From Candidatus Nanopelagicales bacterium (lineage in GTDB: Bacteria; Actinomycetota; Actinomycetes; S36-B12): 64,000 bases of DNA. The position numbers and the translations under genes are program-made. Under the pieces are notes generated by a model, which was not told the DNA's origin, made no database searches, and saw only the letters and a list, made by a program, of their open reading frames with translations. This document shows positions 50,100 to 59,862 of this stretch, piece by piece. The stretch spans positions 62,001 through 126,000 of the forward strand of contig JAGYKV010000009.1 in assembly GCA_018401415.1 (NCBI GenBank), in the 5' to 3' direction. How positions within the stretch are numbered: the stretch's first letter is position 1; every line of letters begins with the position of its first letter.

Positions 50100-50816
50100 A
50101 TGTGTTCCCATGTGGTCATGATGGCTCCCACCGGCACACCCGTTGGACGCCGCGTCGTCATGGGATTACTCGGATTGGGCGCAGTTGGCGTTGTCTTTGG
50201 GCGTCAGTTGAATTCAGCGGTAACCACAACAATCAACGCAACCGTGCCCGGTCTCGGCCAGGTTCTCCCCGCCGCCGGGGGTTTCCGGATTTATACGGTG
50301 ACCAATGGGTACCCCGAAATGAGCAAAGAAGATTACCGTCTCAGGGTGAGTGGCGCCGTAGACCAAGAATTGAATTTGACGTTCAGTGATCTGGAGACAC
50401 TCCCCCAAACTTCCATGACAAAAGACTTTCAATGCGTGACCGGTTGGCGAGTTGACGATGTCCCGTGGACGGGTGTTCTGCTCAGCGACATTCTCGCCGT
50501 GGCAGGTGCGAATCCCAGCGCAACGGCACTTGCCATTGATTCTTTCGATGGCGCTTACACCGAATCGCTCACCATGGAACAAGCGGCGCGTCCCGACATG
50601 TTGGTCGCCATGTCCATGTATGGAAAGCCGATCACTCGCGAACACGGTGGCCCGGTTCGGCTTTATGTCGCACCCATGTATGGATACAAGTCCTTAAAGT
50701 GGCTATCCGCCATTGAGGTGATAGGTGAAGTGATCCCCGGGTATTGGGAACAACGGGGCTATGACATTGACGCGTGGATTGGTCAATCCAATGGTCGCTC
50801 CGATGAACCGGTGTGA
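50100..50816 (+). CDS. Molybdopterin-dependent oxidoreductase (sulfite-oxidase/MsrP-like fold)
   Basis: About 238 residues from the ATG at 50100. An N-terminal membrane helix (GRRVVMGLLGLGAVGVVFG) is followed by an oxidoreductase molybdopterin-binding domain with the Mo-ligand Cys in FQCVTGWRVDDVPWTG and the YGYKSLKWL segment. The frame stays open upstream to 49815, but that part is antisense to the aldehyde dehydrogenase, so I did not use it. The substrate is unknown. The next gene encodes a cytochrome b, so electrons probably pass to or from the quinone pool. Confidence 0.82.
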   Translation: MCSHVVMMAPTGTPVGRRVVMGLLGLGAVGVVFGRQLNSAVTTTINATVPGLGQVLPAAGGFRIYTVTNGYPEMSKEDYRLRVSGAVDQELNLTFSDLETLPQTSMTKDFQCVTGWRVDDVPWTGVLLSDILAVAGANPSATALAIDSFDGAYTESLTMEQAARPDMLVAMSMYGKPITREHGGPVRLYVAPMYGYKSLKWLSAIEVIGEVIPGYWEQRGYDIDAWIGQSNGRSDEPV

Positions 50817-50822
50817 ACTCAC

Positions 50823-51503
50823 ATGCAACGATTTACCCGCGCCGAGAGATACACGCACCGGTCACTAGCGATCATCCTGTTTGTTTTGATCGTTACCGCT
50901 GCCGCTTTATATATTCCCGACATTAGTGCGGTTGTCGGCAATCGGGATCTGGTGAAAACAGTTCACTCGTATGCCGGTTTCATCCTGCCCATTCCGTTGG
51001 TGTTAGCCGTGTTTTCCCTCGCCTTTCGGCGCGATGCCCAAGAACTCAATCGTTTTCATCCTCGAGACTGGGCATGGCTCAGGCGCCAGCATTATTCGGT
51101 GGAGCGGGGGGTTGTCTACCCCACCCGCGAATACGGGAAATTCAATGCGGGGCAGAAACTCAACGGCGCTTTTACCGTGGGCACCATTATCGTCATGTTT
51201 GGCACGGGCATGGTGATGTTCTTCAGTTCCCTGTTCACCGACGATATCCGCACCGGCGCCACCTTCGTGCACGATTGGCTGGCTCTCGCCGTTGTCATTG
51301 TGATCACGGGTCACACCTATAAGGCGTTTTCAGACACGCAAGCACGCAAAGGCATGCGGACTGGAAATGTGTCTTATGCCTGGGCTGAAAATCATTACCC
51401 TGAATGGGTATTAGCCGTTACCCAACCAGAAGTCCATCCAGCGGATGAAAATCAGCGTGATGATCAAAACAAAAGTGAGAGCAATAAAGATCCAGCGCAG
51501 TGA
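50823..51503 (+). CDS. Cytochrome b561-type membrane protein, electron-transfer partner (3' end possibly frameshifted)
   Basis: 226 residues as read, with about four membrane helices and His residues in RSLAIILFV, VKTVHSYAGF and FVHDWLALAVVIVITGHTY that could bind b hemes. It starts 6 bases after the Mo oxidoreductase and is probably its heme anchor. The last 30 or so residues (LAVTQPEVHPADENQR...) overlap the convergent VKOR gene by 93 bp and look non-conserved. Deleting one G of GGG at 51405-51407 would give HYPEWY and a stop at 51412-51414, a more typical end. Confidence 0.78.
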   Translation: MQRFTRAERYTHRSLAIILFVLIVTAAALYIPDISAVVGNRDLVKTVHSYAGFILPIPLVLAVFSLAFRRDAQELNRFHPRDWAWLRRQHYSVERGVVYPTREYGKFNAGQKLNGAFTVGTIIVMFGTGMVMFFSSLFTDDIRTGATFVHDWLALAVVIVITGHTYKAFSDTQARKGMRTGNVSYAWAENHYPEWVLAVTQPEVHPADENQRDDQNKSESNKDPAQ

Positions 51504-52010
51504 CACGACTACGTCGGAGACAACACCCGGCTCACCCGAACGAGTGAAGCGACCGCGGCCGGCATTCTCCGCTGTGGTGATCCAAAAAATGAAGATCGTT
51601 GCGACCCACGCCACCATGCACCACGGACAGAGGGCACCGATCACGTACAGACTTTGATATGCCAACCAGATGACAAATGCCATGCCGCCCAATGCGCCGA
51701 GATTAAGGCCGAGCCACACCCAATTCGGAATATTCACCCTGGAAATCATGAGCACGGCAAGGGTGACAATGACGGCATAGCCTGCCAACCCAATCAATGG
51801 ATTCGGAAAACCAAAGAGTGAAGCTTGATCGGTGATAATGATCGAGCCGCAAGACAACACCGGATTGATGCTGCAACTCGGCACAAAATTGGGATCGGAG
51901 AGAATGGAGAATTTGTCATTGGTGAGTTGAAAGGAAGCCACCAGTCCCAGAATGGCTGAAACCAGCAGTATCCACGGTGTTGACTTAAACCGCACCGGTT
52001 GCGCATTCAC
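51411..52010 (-). CDS. Vitamin K epoxide reductase (VKOR) family protein
   Basis: 199 residues from the GTG at 52010, 7 bases after the methyltransferase stop; the frame is open further but that would overlap the methyltransferase. Four to five membrane helices, a conserved SCSINPVLSCG pair in the periplasmic loop and the quinone-side active-site CPWC (GALCPWCMVAWV). It re-oxidises disulfide-forming DsbA-type partners using quinone. No DsbA is adjacent. The C-terminal helix (RWIFIALTFVLIITLIFIRW) looks genuine. Confidence 0.87.
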   Translation of the reverse strand: MNAQPVRFKSTPWILLVSAILGLVASFQLTNDKFSILSDPNFVPSCSINPVLSCGSIIITDQASLFGFPNPLIGLAGYAVIVTLAVLMISRVNIPNWVWLGLNLGALGGMAFVIWLAYQSLYVIGALCPWCMVAWVATIFIFWITTAENAGRGRFTRSGEPGVVSDVVVSLRWIFIALTFVLIITLIFIRWMDFWLGNG

Positions 52011-52017
52011 GAGTGAA

Positions 52018-52830
52018 TTATGCCTCCATGCCCGAATGTGATCGCACATCCCACCACAGGGTGGCAACTTCGCGTGGCTTGGCATCCTGCTGGGCCAATA
52101 ACGCCGCAGCAACTTCAGCATCGCGAGCTTCAGTCAGACACAGCCGAATTCGGGCCTGCCGCACTCTTTCCGCTTCGGACATGTCCACTCGCTGACCCCA
52201 AGTTTCATCAGTCCAGATATCCAGAATTGCCGGGTAACCGAGCGCAAGTGCAATGGACTGCAATATGTGGGGGGTGGGTTGGGTGGGTCGATCAAGATCC
52301 CAAAACTTTTTCCACAAAGCATTCATGTTGCTCATGGGATGGGTCATGGGTAATTCAATAACTACTCGCACTTTTGCATGATCATTGAGCGCCACAAGAA
52401 AAGGGACAATGTCTTGTACGTTGTAGGCAACGTGATGACACACAACTACATCTGCCACCGGAACCTGACCGGCAACGGCAGGCCAGTCCCCCAGATAGGT
52501 GTGCGACACAACCCCCCTAGCCTTAGCCGCCGCATTGAATTCGACGAGCATTTCCGGTTGATGGTCAACTCCAATCAGAGTGCCCGCAGGTGGAGTGATA
52601 GCCATGGCAGCTCGTCCACCCCCACTACCCACATCCAGTACCGAACCGTTCAGCGGAAGTGCCTCTCGTGCTCGCTGGTGGGAAAGTGAATCCGGTACCT
52701 CACCGGTGACGGTGAACATGGCCACCGGGTGCGCCCAGGGCGGCGCATCTGCTTGATCAAGGATCTCTTGCGGGATGGCCCACGATTGCAGATCCACCCG
52801 CCACTTCTCGGCAAGTGCATCAAGATTCAT
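52018..52830 (-). CDS. Class I SAM-dependent methyltransferase
   Basis: 270 residues. Motif I is VLDVGSGGGRAAMA, followed by GVDHQPEML (acidic residue for the ribose) and a motif IV-like DVVVCHHVAYN. The target is unknown. It is in tandem with the VKOR gene (7-base gap), so the two may be cotranscribed, but no functional link is evident. Confidence 0.85.
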   Translation of the reverse strand: MNLDALAEKWRVDLQSWAIPQEILDQADAPPWAHPVAMFTVTGEVPDSLSHQRAREALPLNGSVLDVGSGGGRAAMAITPPAGTLIGVDHQPEMLVEFNAAAKARGVVSHTYLGDWPAVAGQVPVADVVVCHHVAYNVQDIVPFLVALNDHAKVRVVIELPMTHPMSNMNALWKKFWDLDRPTQPTPHILQSIALALGYPAILDIWTDETWGQRVDMSEAERVRQARIRLCLTEARDAEVAAALLAQQDAKPREVATLWWDVRSHSGMEA

Positions 52831-52927
52831 ATGGCCACCCTAGGGGGAACCTCAGCGCCAATTCTTGCCGAGAGTCAACTGACACCGTGTCAGAATAATT
52901 CTCGGTACCGCCAGATAGCCTTGTGAG

Positions 52928-53581
52928 GTGTCAGGCATGGATTCACCAACCGGTCACCCACTCGCCGCCCTTATTGGCGGACCGCGCGGTGCCATCGAGT
53001 CAATGCTTCCGCCCGTTGTTTTTGTTGTTGTGTATCTGAGCACCGACAGCAACCTCACGGCAGCAGTTGTCACCTCGCTTGCGATTGGATTGGTTCTGGC
53101 TGCTTTGCGCCTGTGGCGCGGGGAGCGACCGGTGCGAGTGACGGGTGCGCTCCTGGTCGTTGTCCTTGCCGCCGTGGTTGCGTTCTATACCGGAAGTGCA
53201 GCGGCGTACTTCTGGCCCCTTGTGCTGGCAAATATTGCGTCCGCACTCGCCTTCGCTTTATCTATTCTGATCAAGTGGCCGCTGCTCGGAGTGATTGTTG
53301 GGCCCATCACGGGCACCGGCATGCGGTGGCGCAAAGACCCTGATCTGCTCCGCGCCTATTCGCGTGCTTCGTGGATTTGGGTCCTACTCAATGTGGTGCG
53401 TGCGGCAATTCAGATTCCCCTGATCCAAGGTGAGGATCTGTGGGCCCTCGCCGCCGTCCGACCAGTGTTTTATTTGATGGTCATTGGTGTGGTGCTGTGG
53501 TCATGGGTGATCATTAAGAAGGCCCTGCCCGCGGACCACCCCGGAATTCGGTTCCCTCAGATTCCCGCCGACAAACAATAA
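52928..53581 (+). CDS. DUF3159 membrane protein
   Basis: 217 residues with about five to six helices. Starts near GHPLAALIGGPRGAIESMLPPVVFVVVY, the family hallmark (GGPRG...LP..VF), followed by DLLRAYSRASWIWV. Known only from actinobacteria; the function is unknown. The start could be GTG at 52928 or the ATG at 52937. Single gene, convergent with nei. Confidence 0.87.
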   Translation: MSGMDSPTGHPLAALIGGPRGAIESMLPPVVFVVVYLSTDSNLTAAVVTSLAIGLVLAALRLWRGERPVRVTGALLVVVLAAVVAFYTGSAAAYFWPLVLANIASALAFALSILIKWPLLGVIVGPITGTGMRWRKDPDLLRAYSRASWIWVLLNVVRAAIQIPLIQGEDLWALAAVRPVFYLMVIGVVLWSWVIIKKALPADHPGIRFPQIPADKQ

Positions 53582-53612
53582 GAACTCTGCGTATCTTCTC
53601 TGAACATCCCTG

Positions 53613-54413
53613 TCACTTCTGACATGTGGGACACCAGAACAGATTGCGCCCCTGTAACTGTGCCATGTGAATCTCCGAACCACACACAAAGCACTCACGC
53701 CCATCTCTTCGGTAGACGTAGACCTCCCCACCGTGTCGATCCGCTCGAGCGGCTCGTTTCATGGAACGGGGCTCGTGCTCGGGTCGAACCGTGTCAATGC
53801 GCCCGGTGCGCACACCGCGTTTCATGAGGATTCGTAAGTCCGCCCACATGGCATCAAAATACGAAGGATCAAGTTCCCTTCCGGGAAGGAATGGATTCAC
53901 CCGATGTCGAAACAACACCTCAGCCCGATAGATATTTCCGACTCCCGCAAATAGACGTTGATCCATCAGCAAAGTGCCGATCGCCGTGGAACTACGCAAA
54001 ACTTTTTCTCGGGATTTTTTGGGACTATTGCCGGCAATCGGATCTGGGCCGATTTTGGTCAGCATGATCTTTTTTTCAGCGCTCGTCATGATGGCGCAGG
54101 CATTGGGGCCGCGCAATTCAGCTGTTGTCGATTCGGTAATTAACCGGAGTCGGATCAGGCCGACGGGGTCTGGAGTCTGGGAATGGAATGCCCACTTACC
54201 GTATAGGCCAAGGTGCACGTGAATATTCAGGTCGTTACTGAATCCAATGAAAAGATGTTTCCCTTGGGCGGTTGCCTTGGTCAGAGTTGCACCGGTTACT
54301 AGTGCCGCACTGTCGGAGAATCTCCCCTGCGGACTGTCAACGTGCACCAATTGCTGGCCAAAGAGTTTGGTGATCTCCTTGGCCTGTCGGTGAACAACAT
54401 GCCCTTCGGGCAT
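53613..54413 (-). CDS. nei: Fpg/Nei family DNA glycosylase (Nei2-like)
   Basis: 266 residues. The catalytic N-terminus is MPEGHVVHRQAKE (Pro2, Glu3), the H2TH region includes LLMDQRLFAGVGNIYRAEVLF, and the C-terminal zinc finger is CFVCGSEIHMAQLQGRNLFWCPTCQ. It excises oxidised bases, nicks the strand, and belongs to the Nei2-type (Rv2464c-like, from memory). The ATG overlaps the threonine aldolase stop by one base. Confidence 0.92.
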   Translation of the reverse strand: MPEGHVVHRQAKEITKLFGQQLVHVDSPQGRFSDSAALVTGATLTKATAQGKHLFIGFSNDLNIHVHLGLYGKWAFHSQTPDPVGLIRLRLITESTTAELRGPNACAIMTSAEKKIMLTKIGPDPIAGNSPKKSREKVLRSSTAIGTLLMDQRLFAGVGNIYRAEVLFRHRVNPFLPGRELDPSYFDAMWADLRILMKRGVRTGRIDTVRPEHEPRSMKRAARADRHGGEVYVYRRDGRECFVCGSEIHMAQLQGRNLFWCPTCQK

Positions 54414-55489
54414 TAAGTGGCCATTACTTTTTCAATGTCAGCAACAAAAAGATCAATGTCTCCTGCTTTGGTGTCCCACGAACACATCCAGCGGACAAAA
54501 TCGGGTGCATCCCAGGTATAAAACCGCCACTTAGATTGCAGTCGTTCCACAGCATCTGCTGGAATGCGGGCGAAGACCGCGTTTGCATCCACCGGTAATT
54601 CAATGCTCACACCCGGGATTCCTTCGACTCTCTCCTTTAAATACTCCGCCATTTCATTGGCATGTCGGGCGCTGCGAATCCACAGGTCATCGCTGAGCAT
54701 GGCGATCATTTGCGCTGAAGCAAACCGCATTTTGCTGTTGAGTTGCATAAATGACTTTCTAAAATAGTCAACACCCTGCACTACATCTGGATTGAGAACC
54801 ACAACAACCTCACCCATCAGCATGCCGTTCTTGGTGCCACCGAATGACAGGATGTCCACACCCGCATTGATCGTGAAATCTGCAACGGGAACATTAAGAG
54901 ACGCTGCGGCATTTGCAAGGCGGGCGCCATCCATGTGCATTCGCAGACCCAACTCATGGGCGCACTCGCTGATCGCAGAAACTTCAGCCGGGGTGTAGAC
55001 CGTTCCCAACTCGGTGGATTGGGTAATTGTCACAGCACCCGGTTGGGCATAATGGACAAACCCAAAGTCGTGGGCGGCCGTGCGAATCAGATCCGGGGTC
55101 AATTTCCCTTGGACACCGGGCACCGTCCACAACTTGATACCGGCGACTTTCTCCGGTGCGCCGCCTTCGTCCATGTGCACATGAGCGGTGGCGGTGCAGA
55201 TCACGGCTTCCCATTGACGAATAATCGAGGACAGCGCCACCACATTTGCGCCGGTTCCGTTGAACACGGGGTACACACCGACTTCGGTACCGAAAAGAGC
55301 CACCATGCGCTCTTGGAGTTCGGCTGTGATGGTGTCGTCGCCGTACGCGACCTGATGGCCTTCGTTGACTCGCACCACGGCTTTCAGGACTTCAGGGTGC
55401 ACGCCGGCATAGTTGTCGCTGGCAAAGCCGCGCCATGCTTGAGTGGTCACAACTGGAGTGGTCACACGAACTTCTTCGGTCGGATTCAT
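54413..55489 (-). CDS. ltaE: Low-specificity threonine aldolase
   Basis: 358 residues, PLP-dependent fold type I. The Schiff-base Lys is in SFGGTKNGML, with MHMDGARLANA upstream. It cleaves threonine to glycine and acetaldehyde; acetaldehyde is also the substrate class of the aldehyde dehydrogenase at 48396, though they are not in one operon. It overlaps the DCC gene start region by 4 bases. Confidence 0.9.
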   Translation of the reverse strand: MNPTEEVRVTTPVVTTQAWRGFASDNYAGVHPEVLKAVVRVNEGHQVAYGDDTITAELQERMVALFGTEVGVYPVFNGTGANVVALSSIIRQWEAVICTATAHVHMDEGGAPEKVAGIKLWTVPGVQGKLTPDLIRTAAHDFGFVHYAQPGAVTITQSTELGTVYTPAEVSAISECAHELGLRMHMDGARLANAAASLNVPVADFTINAGVDILSFGGTKNGMLMGEVVVVLNPDVVQGVDYFRKSFMQLNSKMRFASAQMIAMLSDDLWIRSARHANEMAEYLKERVEGIPGVSIELPVDANAVFARIPADAVERLQSKWRFYTWDAPDFVRWMCSWDTKAGDIDLFVADIEKVMAT

Positions 55490-55872
55490 GTGTTGCAGTA
55501 TCCCCGAACCGGAATCCGCGATCTGTTCCGAGCCACAAATCGGTACACCTTTTCAGAAAGCGGGAGCACCGCCGGGGCATCGATAATTTTCCCGAGCAGG
55601 CTCACCCGGGAGTTGCGAAGGATTTGTGCCACCGCTGCAGCACCACCAAAAACAGTTCCACGGTTGTTGACGTACACCACTTCCTGCATGCATTTTTCAC
55701 GAGTTACTCCCTGGGGGAATTCCTGGAAGTCTTGGAATGGAATAAATGCACATGTTGATCCGCAACGCCGAGCCAATTTCACCGATTTGTGACAGACCCC
55801 GCAATCGCCGTCGAAGATACAGACGGCAATTCCTGGGACGTAGGGCTGACTAGTCAAAGGAGGGCTCTGCAT
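55486..55872 (-). CDS. DCC-family (DUF393) thiol-disulfide oxidoreductase
   Basis: 128 residues. The signature [14 protein letters not shown] is near residues 20-33, the thioredoxin-like CxxC, and the protein ends in a short Arg-rich tail. Its stop overlaps the threonine aldolase start. The start overlaps the FrnE-like stop by about 23 bases. Partner proteins are not identified. Confidence 0.86.
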   Translation of the reverse strand: MQSPPLTSQPYVPGIAVCIFDGDCGVCHKSVKLARRCGSTCAFIPFQDFQEFPQGVTREKCMQEVVYVNNRGTVFGGAAAVAQILRNSRVSLLGKIIDAPAVLPLSEKVYRFVARNRSRIPVRGYCNT

Positions 55873-56467
55873 CTCGGGTTCGCTTTAATTCATAAAAGCC
55901 GGGAATAGATGCCACCATGAGTGCGCCATCCCACAGGGTTGCGGCGTCTTCGCCTATTGGCATTGGGGTGATCACCGGGCCAAAGAATGCCACTGGCTCG
56001 CCTTTCGGGCCCGGGACAGCAAGCACCGGTGTTCCGACATCGCTGCCTACCAGTGTTATTCCTCGCGTGTGACTTGCCCGCAATTGAGGATCGAACTCAG
56101 GTGAATCTGCCGCGAGTGCCAGATCTGCCGGAAGACCCGCTTCGGCAAGTGACTCGGAAATTATGCGAGGGAAATCGGTGCGGCCTTCGCGGTGGATTCG
56201 AGTGCCCAGTGCCGTGTACAACGGGCCGAGCACCCCTTTGCCATGTGCAATCTCAGCAGCAATACACACCCGCACCGGGCCCCACGCCGACTTCATGAGT
56301 TCCACATACTCCGGCGGCAAATCCTTGCCCTCATTGAGAACAGCGAGAGACATCACACTCCAGGTGACATCAATATCTCTCAATTTCTCCACCTCTTTTA
56401 CCCACCGCGAGGTGATCCATGCCCACGGGCACAAGGGGTCGAACCAGAATTCCACCGGGGTTGCCAT
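55850..56467 (-). CDS. FrnE/DsbA-like mycothiol-pathway oxidoreductase with CPWA motif
   Basis: 205 residues from the ATG at 56467; upstream sequence in the frame is not conserved. It is closely similar, from memory, to M. tuberculosis Rv2466c ([16 protein letters not shown]), a mycothiol-dependent nitroreductase, with the same [23 protein letters not shown] and ELKRTR blocks. Here the second Cys is Ala (CPWA), leaving one nucleophilic Cys. Some actinobacterial homologues also have CPWA, so it may act as a monothiol enzyme. Divergent from pepN by 76 bases. Confidence 0.88.
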   Translation of the reverse strand: MATPVEFWFDPLCPWAWITSRWVKEVEKLRDIDVTWSVMSLAVLNEGKDLPPEYVELMKSAWGPVRVCIAAEIAHGKGVLGPLYTALGTRIHREGRTDFPRIISESLAEAGLPADLALAADSPEFDPQLRASHTRGITLVGSDVGTPVLAVPGPKGEPVAFFGPVITPMPIGEDAATLWDGALMVASIPGFYELKRTRDAEPSFD

Positions 56468-56543
56468 GGCCCAATATTGGCATGCTGGCCGGTGTTGCGC
56501 AGGCTCGACGGGCTTGATCCGCACCCCGTGCAAGGATTTACAC

Positions 56544-59135
56544 ATGACCGATACCCAGACAACTGATGCACGTTCCGAGAACATCACCCGCTCTGAGGCA
56601 GCGAAACGCTCGCAATTGATCTCGGTTACTTCGTATGAAGTGGTGCTCGATGTCACATCGACCGGACCCACATTCGCCACCGACACAACTGCGGTGTTCG
56701 CATGTTCATCTCCGGGCAGTTCAACGTGGATCGACCTCATTGCCCCTGAGGTTGAATCAGTCACACTCAACGGCGTCGCTCTGGATCTCACTGCCGCCGT
56801 TTCGGGAGCTCGAATTCAGTTACCTAACCTTGAAGCCATGAATACCGTGCGGGTTACTGCCCAAGGCAAGTTCATGAACACCGGTGAGGGTCTGCATCGT
56901 TTTGTTGATCCTGTCGACAATGAGACTTACCTATACACCCAGTTCGAGTCGGCCGATGCTCGCCGCATGTATGCGTGCTTTGAGCAACCGGATCTCAAAG
57001 CAACATTCACCCTGACCGTGACCGTGCCTTCGCACTGGAAAGTCATTAGCAACTCACCCATGGCACAGATTGTGGAAAACGAATCGTCCAAGACCTGGAC
57101 ATTCGAGCCGACTCCCACCATTTCCACCTACATCACCGCACTCGTTGCGGGTCCTTATTTTGAAGTGCGCAATGAATACTCAGGTCCCTTCGGCACATAT
57201 CCATTGGGTTTGTACTGTCGCCAGTCATTATCCGAATATTTGGATTCAGATGAAATCTTTGAAGTCACCAAACAGGGGTTCGCATTTTTTGAGGACCAGT
57301 TCAAAGTTGGTTACCCATTTGCCAAGTACGACCAACTTTTTGTCCCTGAATTCAACGCCGGTGCTATGGAGAACGCTGGCTGTGTGACTTTCCTCGAGGA
57401 TTTAATTTTCCGCAGTCGCGTCACGATCGCAGCATATGAACAACGAGCGAATACGATTTTGCACGAATTAGCTCACATGTGGTTCGGAAACTTGGTCACC
57501 ATGACCTGGTGGGATGACCTGTGGCTCAATGAATCATTTGCCGAATGGGCAGCACATCACGCCAATGTTCATGCAACGCGATACAACGACGCCTGGACCA
57601 CATTCGCCAACCTGCGCAAGGCATGGGCGTACCGCCAGGACCAACTTCCATCGACCCACCCGATTGCCGCCGACATGGTCGATCTCGACGCCGTGCGGGT
57701 GAACTTTGACGGAATCACGTACGCAAAAGGTGCATCCGCATTGCGCCAGTTGGTTGCGTGGGTTGGTGAGCCTGAATTCATGTCCGGCATTGAGGTCTAC
57801 TTCAACAAGCACGCATGGGGTAACACCCAACTCAGCGACCTGCTCACCGAGTTGGAGGCCGCCAGTGGTCGGGATCTCTCGGATTGGACCCGTCAGTGGC
57901 TTCAAACCAGCGGGGTCAATCTTCTTCGCCCCATTGTCGAAACAGATGCCCAAGGCAATTACACGCGGGTCGCCATTGAACAGGAACCTCCCGGGTCACC
58001 GGCAGGAGTTGCGCCCACCCTTCGATCGCACCGGGTTGGGCTCGGTCTTTATGACCTCGAGGGGGACCAACTTGTTCGCCGCGATCTGATCACGATCGAT
58101 GTCACCGGAGAGCTCACCGAAGTTCCCGAGTTGGTCGGCGAGAAGCAGCCCGATCTCCTTCTGGTCAATGATTCGGATCTCACATTCGCCAAAGTGCGCC
58201 TGGACAGTAAGTCGTGGGAAACCGCTGCGAACCATTTAGGCGGAATCTCGGATTCGCTCGCACGTGCGGTGATCTGGAGCGCAGCTTGGGACATGACCCG
58301 CGATGCAGAAGTCAGTACCGGTGATTTTCTCACACTTGTCCTTTCTGGAATTAAGACTGAATCCGATGTCGGTGTCACATCCGGTGTCCTGAGACAACTC
58401 ACCATGGCTCTGGATCAATTTGCCGCACCGATACATCGCGAGGAATACAAAATCAGATTGGCTCAGGCCTGTGAAGTTTTCGCGAATGGTGCCCCAGCCG
58501 GGAGTGACCACCAACTCGCTTTCACGAAGGTGTTCATTGCCAACGCAACGACCCACGCTCAACTACAGACCGTGACGGACATTTTCGATGGCACGGTGGT
58601 GTGGGAGGGCCTCACCGTCGATACCGATTTGCGGTGGAGCATGCTGCAAACTCTGGTGGCCGCCGGCGTGAAGGGTGACTCCGATATTGATGCTGAACTC
58701 AGCAATGACAACACGGCAACTGGTATCCGACAGGCAACCGTTGCGCGAGCGGCTCGGCCAACACGGGAAGCAAAGGAAGCAGCCTGGGATTCCGTTTTCA
58801 ACAACACTGAACTGCCTAACACAATCATTGAGGCCACGATCGGTGGATTCCAGGATCCAGACCAACCGGTTCTCATGCGCTCATTTGTCGACAGGTATTT
58901 CCACGAACTCCCGACGGTCTGGGAAAAGCAGACCATGGAAATGGCCCAAGACATTACATCTGGCATGTATCCAGTTTTCGTTCCATCGGTGGACTTGGTG
59001 ACAAAGACGAATGAGTTTCTCAGTGCCCAATCAGCTTCCGGTGTATCTGCTCGGCCCACCATGATCAGATTGGTCACCGAAGCACGCGATGGAATCGAAC
59101 GAGCACTTCGCGCCCAAGCCAAAGATGCAGATTAG
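56544..59135 (+). CDS. pepN: Aminopeptidase N (M1 family)
   Basis: 863 residues from the ATG at 56544, with AAGG upstream; the frame is open from 56163, but that part is antisense to the FrnE-like gene. The exopeptidase motif GAMEN is at about 273, zinc-binding HELAH at about 307, with the third ligand in NESFAEW about 20 residues later, plus a C-terminal ERAP1-like domain. It removes N-terminal residues from peptides in the cytoplasm. Its end overlaps three tandem repeats (59130-59173). Confidence 0.95.
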   Translation: MTDTQTTDARSENITRSEAAKRSQLISVTSYEVVLDVTSTGPTFATDTTAVFACSSPGSSTWIDLIAPEVESVTLNGVALDLTAAVSGARIQLPNLEAMNTVRVTAQGKFMNTGEGLHRFVDPVDNETYLYTQFESADARRMYACFEQPDLKATFTLTVTVPSHWKVISNSPMAQIVENESSKTWTFEPTPTISTYITALVAGPYFEVRNEYSGPFGTYPLGLYCRQSLSEYLDSDEIFEVTKQGFAFFEDQFKVGYPFAKYDQLFVPEFNAGAMENAGCVTFLEDLIFRSRVTIAAYEQRANTILHELAHMWFGNLVTMTWWDDLWLNESFAEWAAHHANVHATRYNDAWTTFANLRKAWAYRQDQLPSTHPIAADMVDLDAVRVNFDGITYAKGASALRQLVAWVGEPEFMSGIEVYFNKHAWGNTQLSDLLTELEAASGRDLSDWTRQWLQTSGVNLLRPIVETDAQGNYTRVAIEQEPPGSPAGVAPTLRSHRVGLGLYDLEGDQLVRRDLITIDVTGELTEVPELVGEKQPDLLLVNDSDLTFAKVRLDSKSWETAANHLGGISDSLARAVIWSAAWDMTRDAEVSTGDFLTLVLSGIKTESDVGVTSGVLRQLTMALDQFAAPIHREEYKIRLAQACEVFANGAPAGSDHQLAFTKVFIANATTHAQLQTVTDIFDGTVVWEGLTVDTDLRWSMLQTLVAAGVKGDSDIDAELSNDNTATGIRQATVARAARPTREAKEAAWDSVFNNTELPNTIIEATIGGFQDPDQPVLMRSFVDRYFHELPTVWEKQTMEMAQDITSGMYPVFVPSVDLVTKTNEFLSAQSASGVSARPTMIRLVTEARDGIERALRAQAKDAD

Positions 59136-59173
59136 GCAGGTTACAGATTAGGCAGGTTGCGATTAGGCAGGTT
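59130..59173. repeat. Three copies of gattaggcaggtt at the pepN / DUF5130-type convergence
   Basis: Copies start at 59130, 59146 and 59161 (periods 16 and 15). The first supplies the pepN stop (TAG) and the last the stop of the convergent gene (TAA on the minus strand). Confidence 0.9.
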
Positions 59174-59784
59174 CGTCAAGGTGATACACCTTGGGCTGGC
59201 GAGCGTGCTCAGCGAGTACCACAAGTGCCTCTCGAATGCCACCGACAATGTCTCCGGCCGCCGCGCATGACTGAAATGCCATGAGGGCGAATTCACATGA
59301 GCGGTTATCCAAGACCACATGTGCTTCAGTGCCCGTGACAATATCGATTAATCGGGTCTGTGGATCAAGGGCAATGAGCACGCCTGATTCGGCGCTGGGC
59401 ATTTGCGCATGTCGAGCAAGAGCTGATTCTCGGCCGTCGGGCAAGTCTCCAACATAAACACCAAAAGCGAGGCCGGAAATCTCTCGGGCAAGGGCCACCG
59501 ATCTTTTAATGTCATTGCGAGCTGCACTACCAAGATGCATGTGCGCCTCCGGCAACAAGACTCTTCGATTCGGCCGAAATCTCCCTCGGCAGGAGAGATG
59601 GATTTGGGGCGGCAGAGTCGCTGATAATGAAAACAGAATCGGTTCCGGTGGCGGCATCAAACTCATCGGTGGCTCGACCCCTACTGCTGCGAGTCCACGA
59701 AGGCGCTGCAACGGCCAATGTAATGACCACGGCCAAAACCACGGGAATGCCAACAAAAATCAAGAGGGCTTCAGATGCTGTCAC
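59163..59784 (-). CDS. TPM-domain-like (DUF5130 family) membrane protein, frameshifted as sequenced
   Basis: About 206 residues if repaired. The N-terminus (MTASEALLIFVGIPVVLAVV, one membrane helix, then a Ser/Arg linker) is in the frame at 59527-59784. The conserved C-terminal part (SGLAFGVYVGDLPDGRESA; VLIALDPQTRLIDIVTG; GDIVGGIREAL) is in another, at 59163 to about 59570. One extra base near 59550-59570 (for instance TT at 59564-59565) explains this. TPM-like domains occur in secreted or membrane phosphatase-like proteins; the function is unknown. Position beside pepN fits the mycobacterial order, from memory. Confidence 0.72.
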
Positions 59785-59862
59785 GATTCACAGCCTAATG
59801 TCACCGGGCCTAATCTCACCAGCCGCCTTACCCAGGATCGGACCAACGCGTACGGTGTGTGC

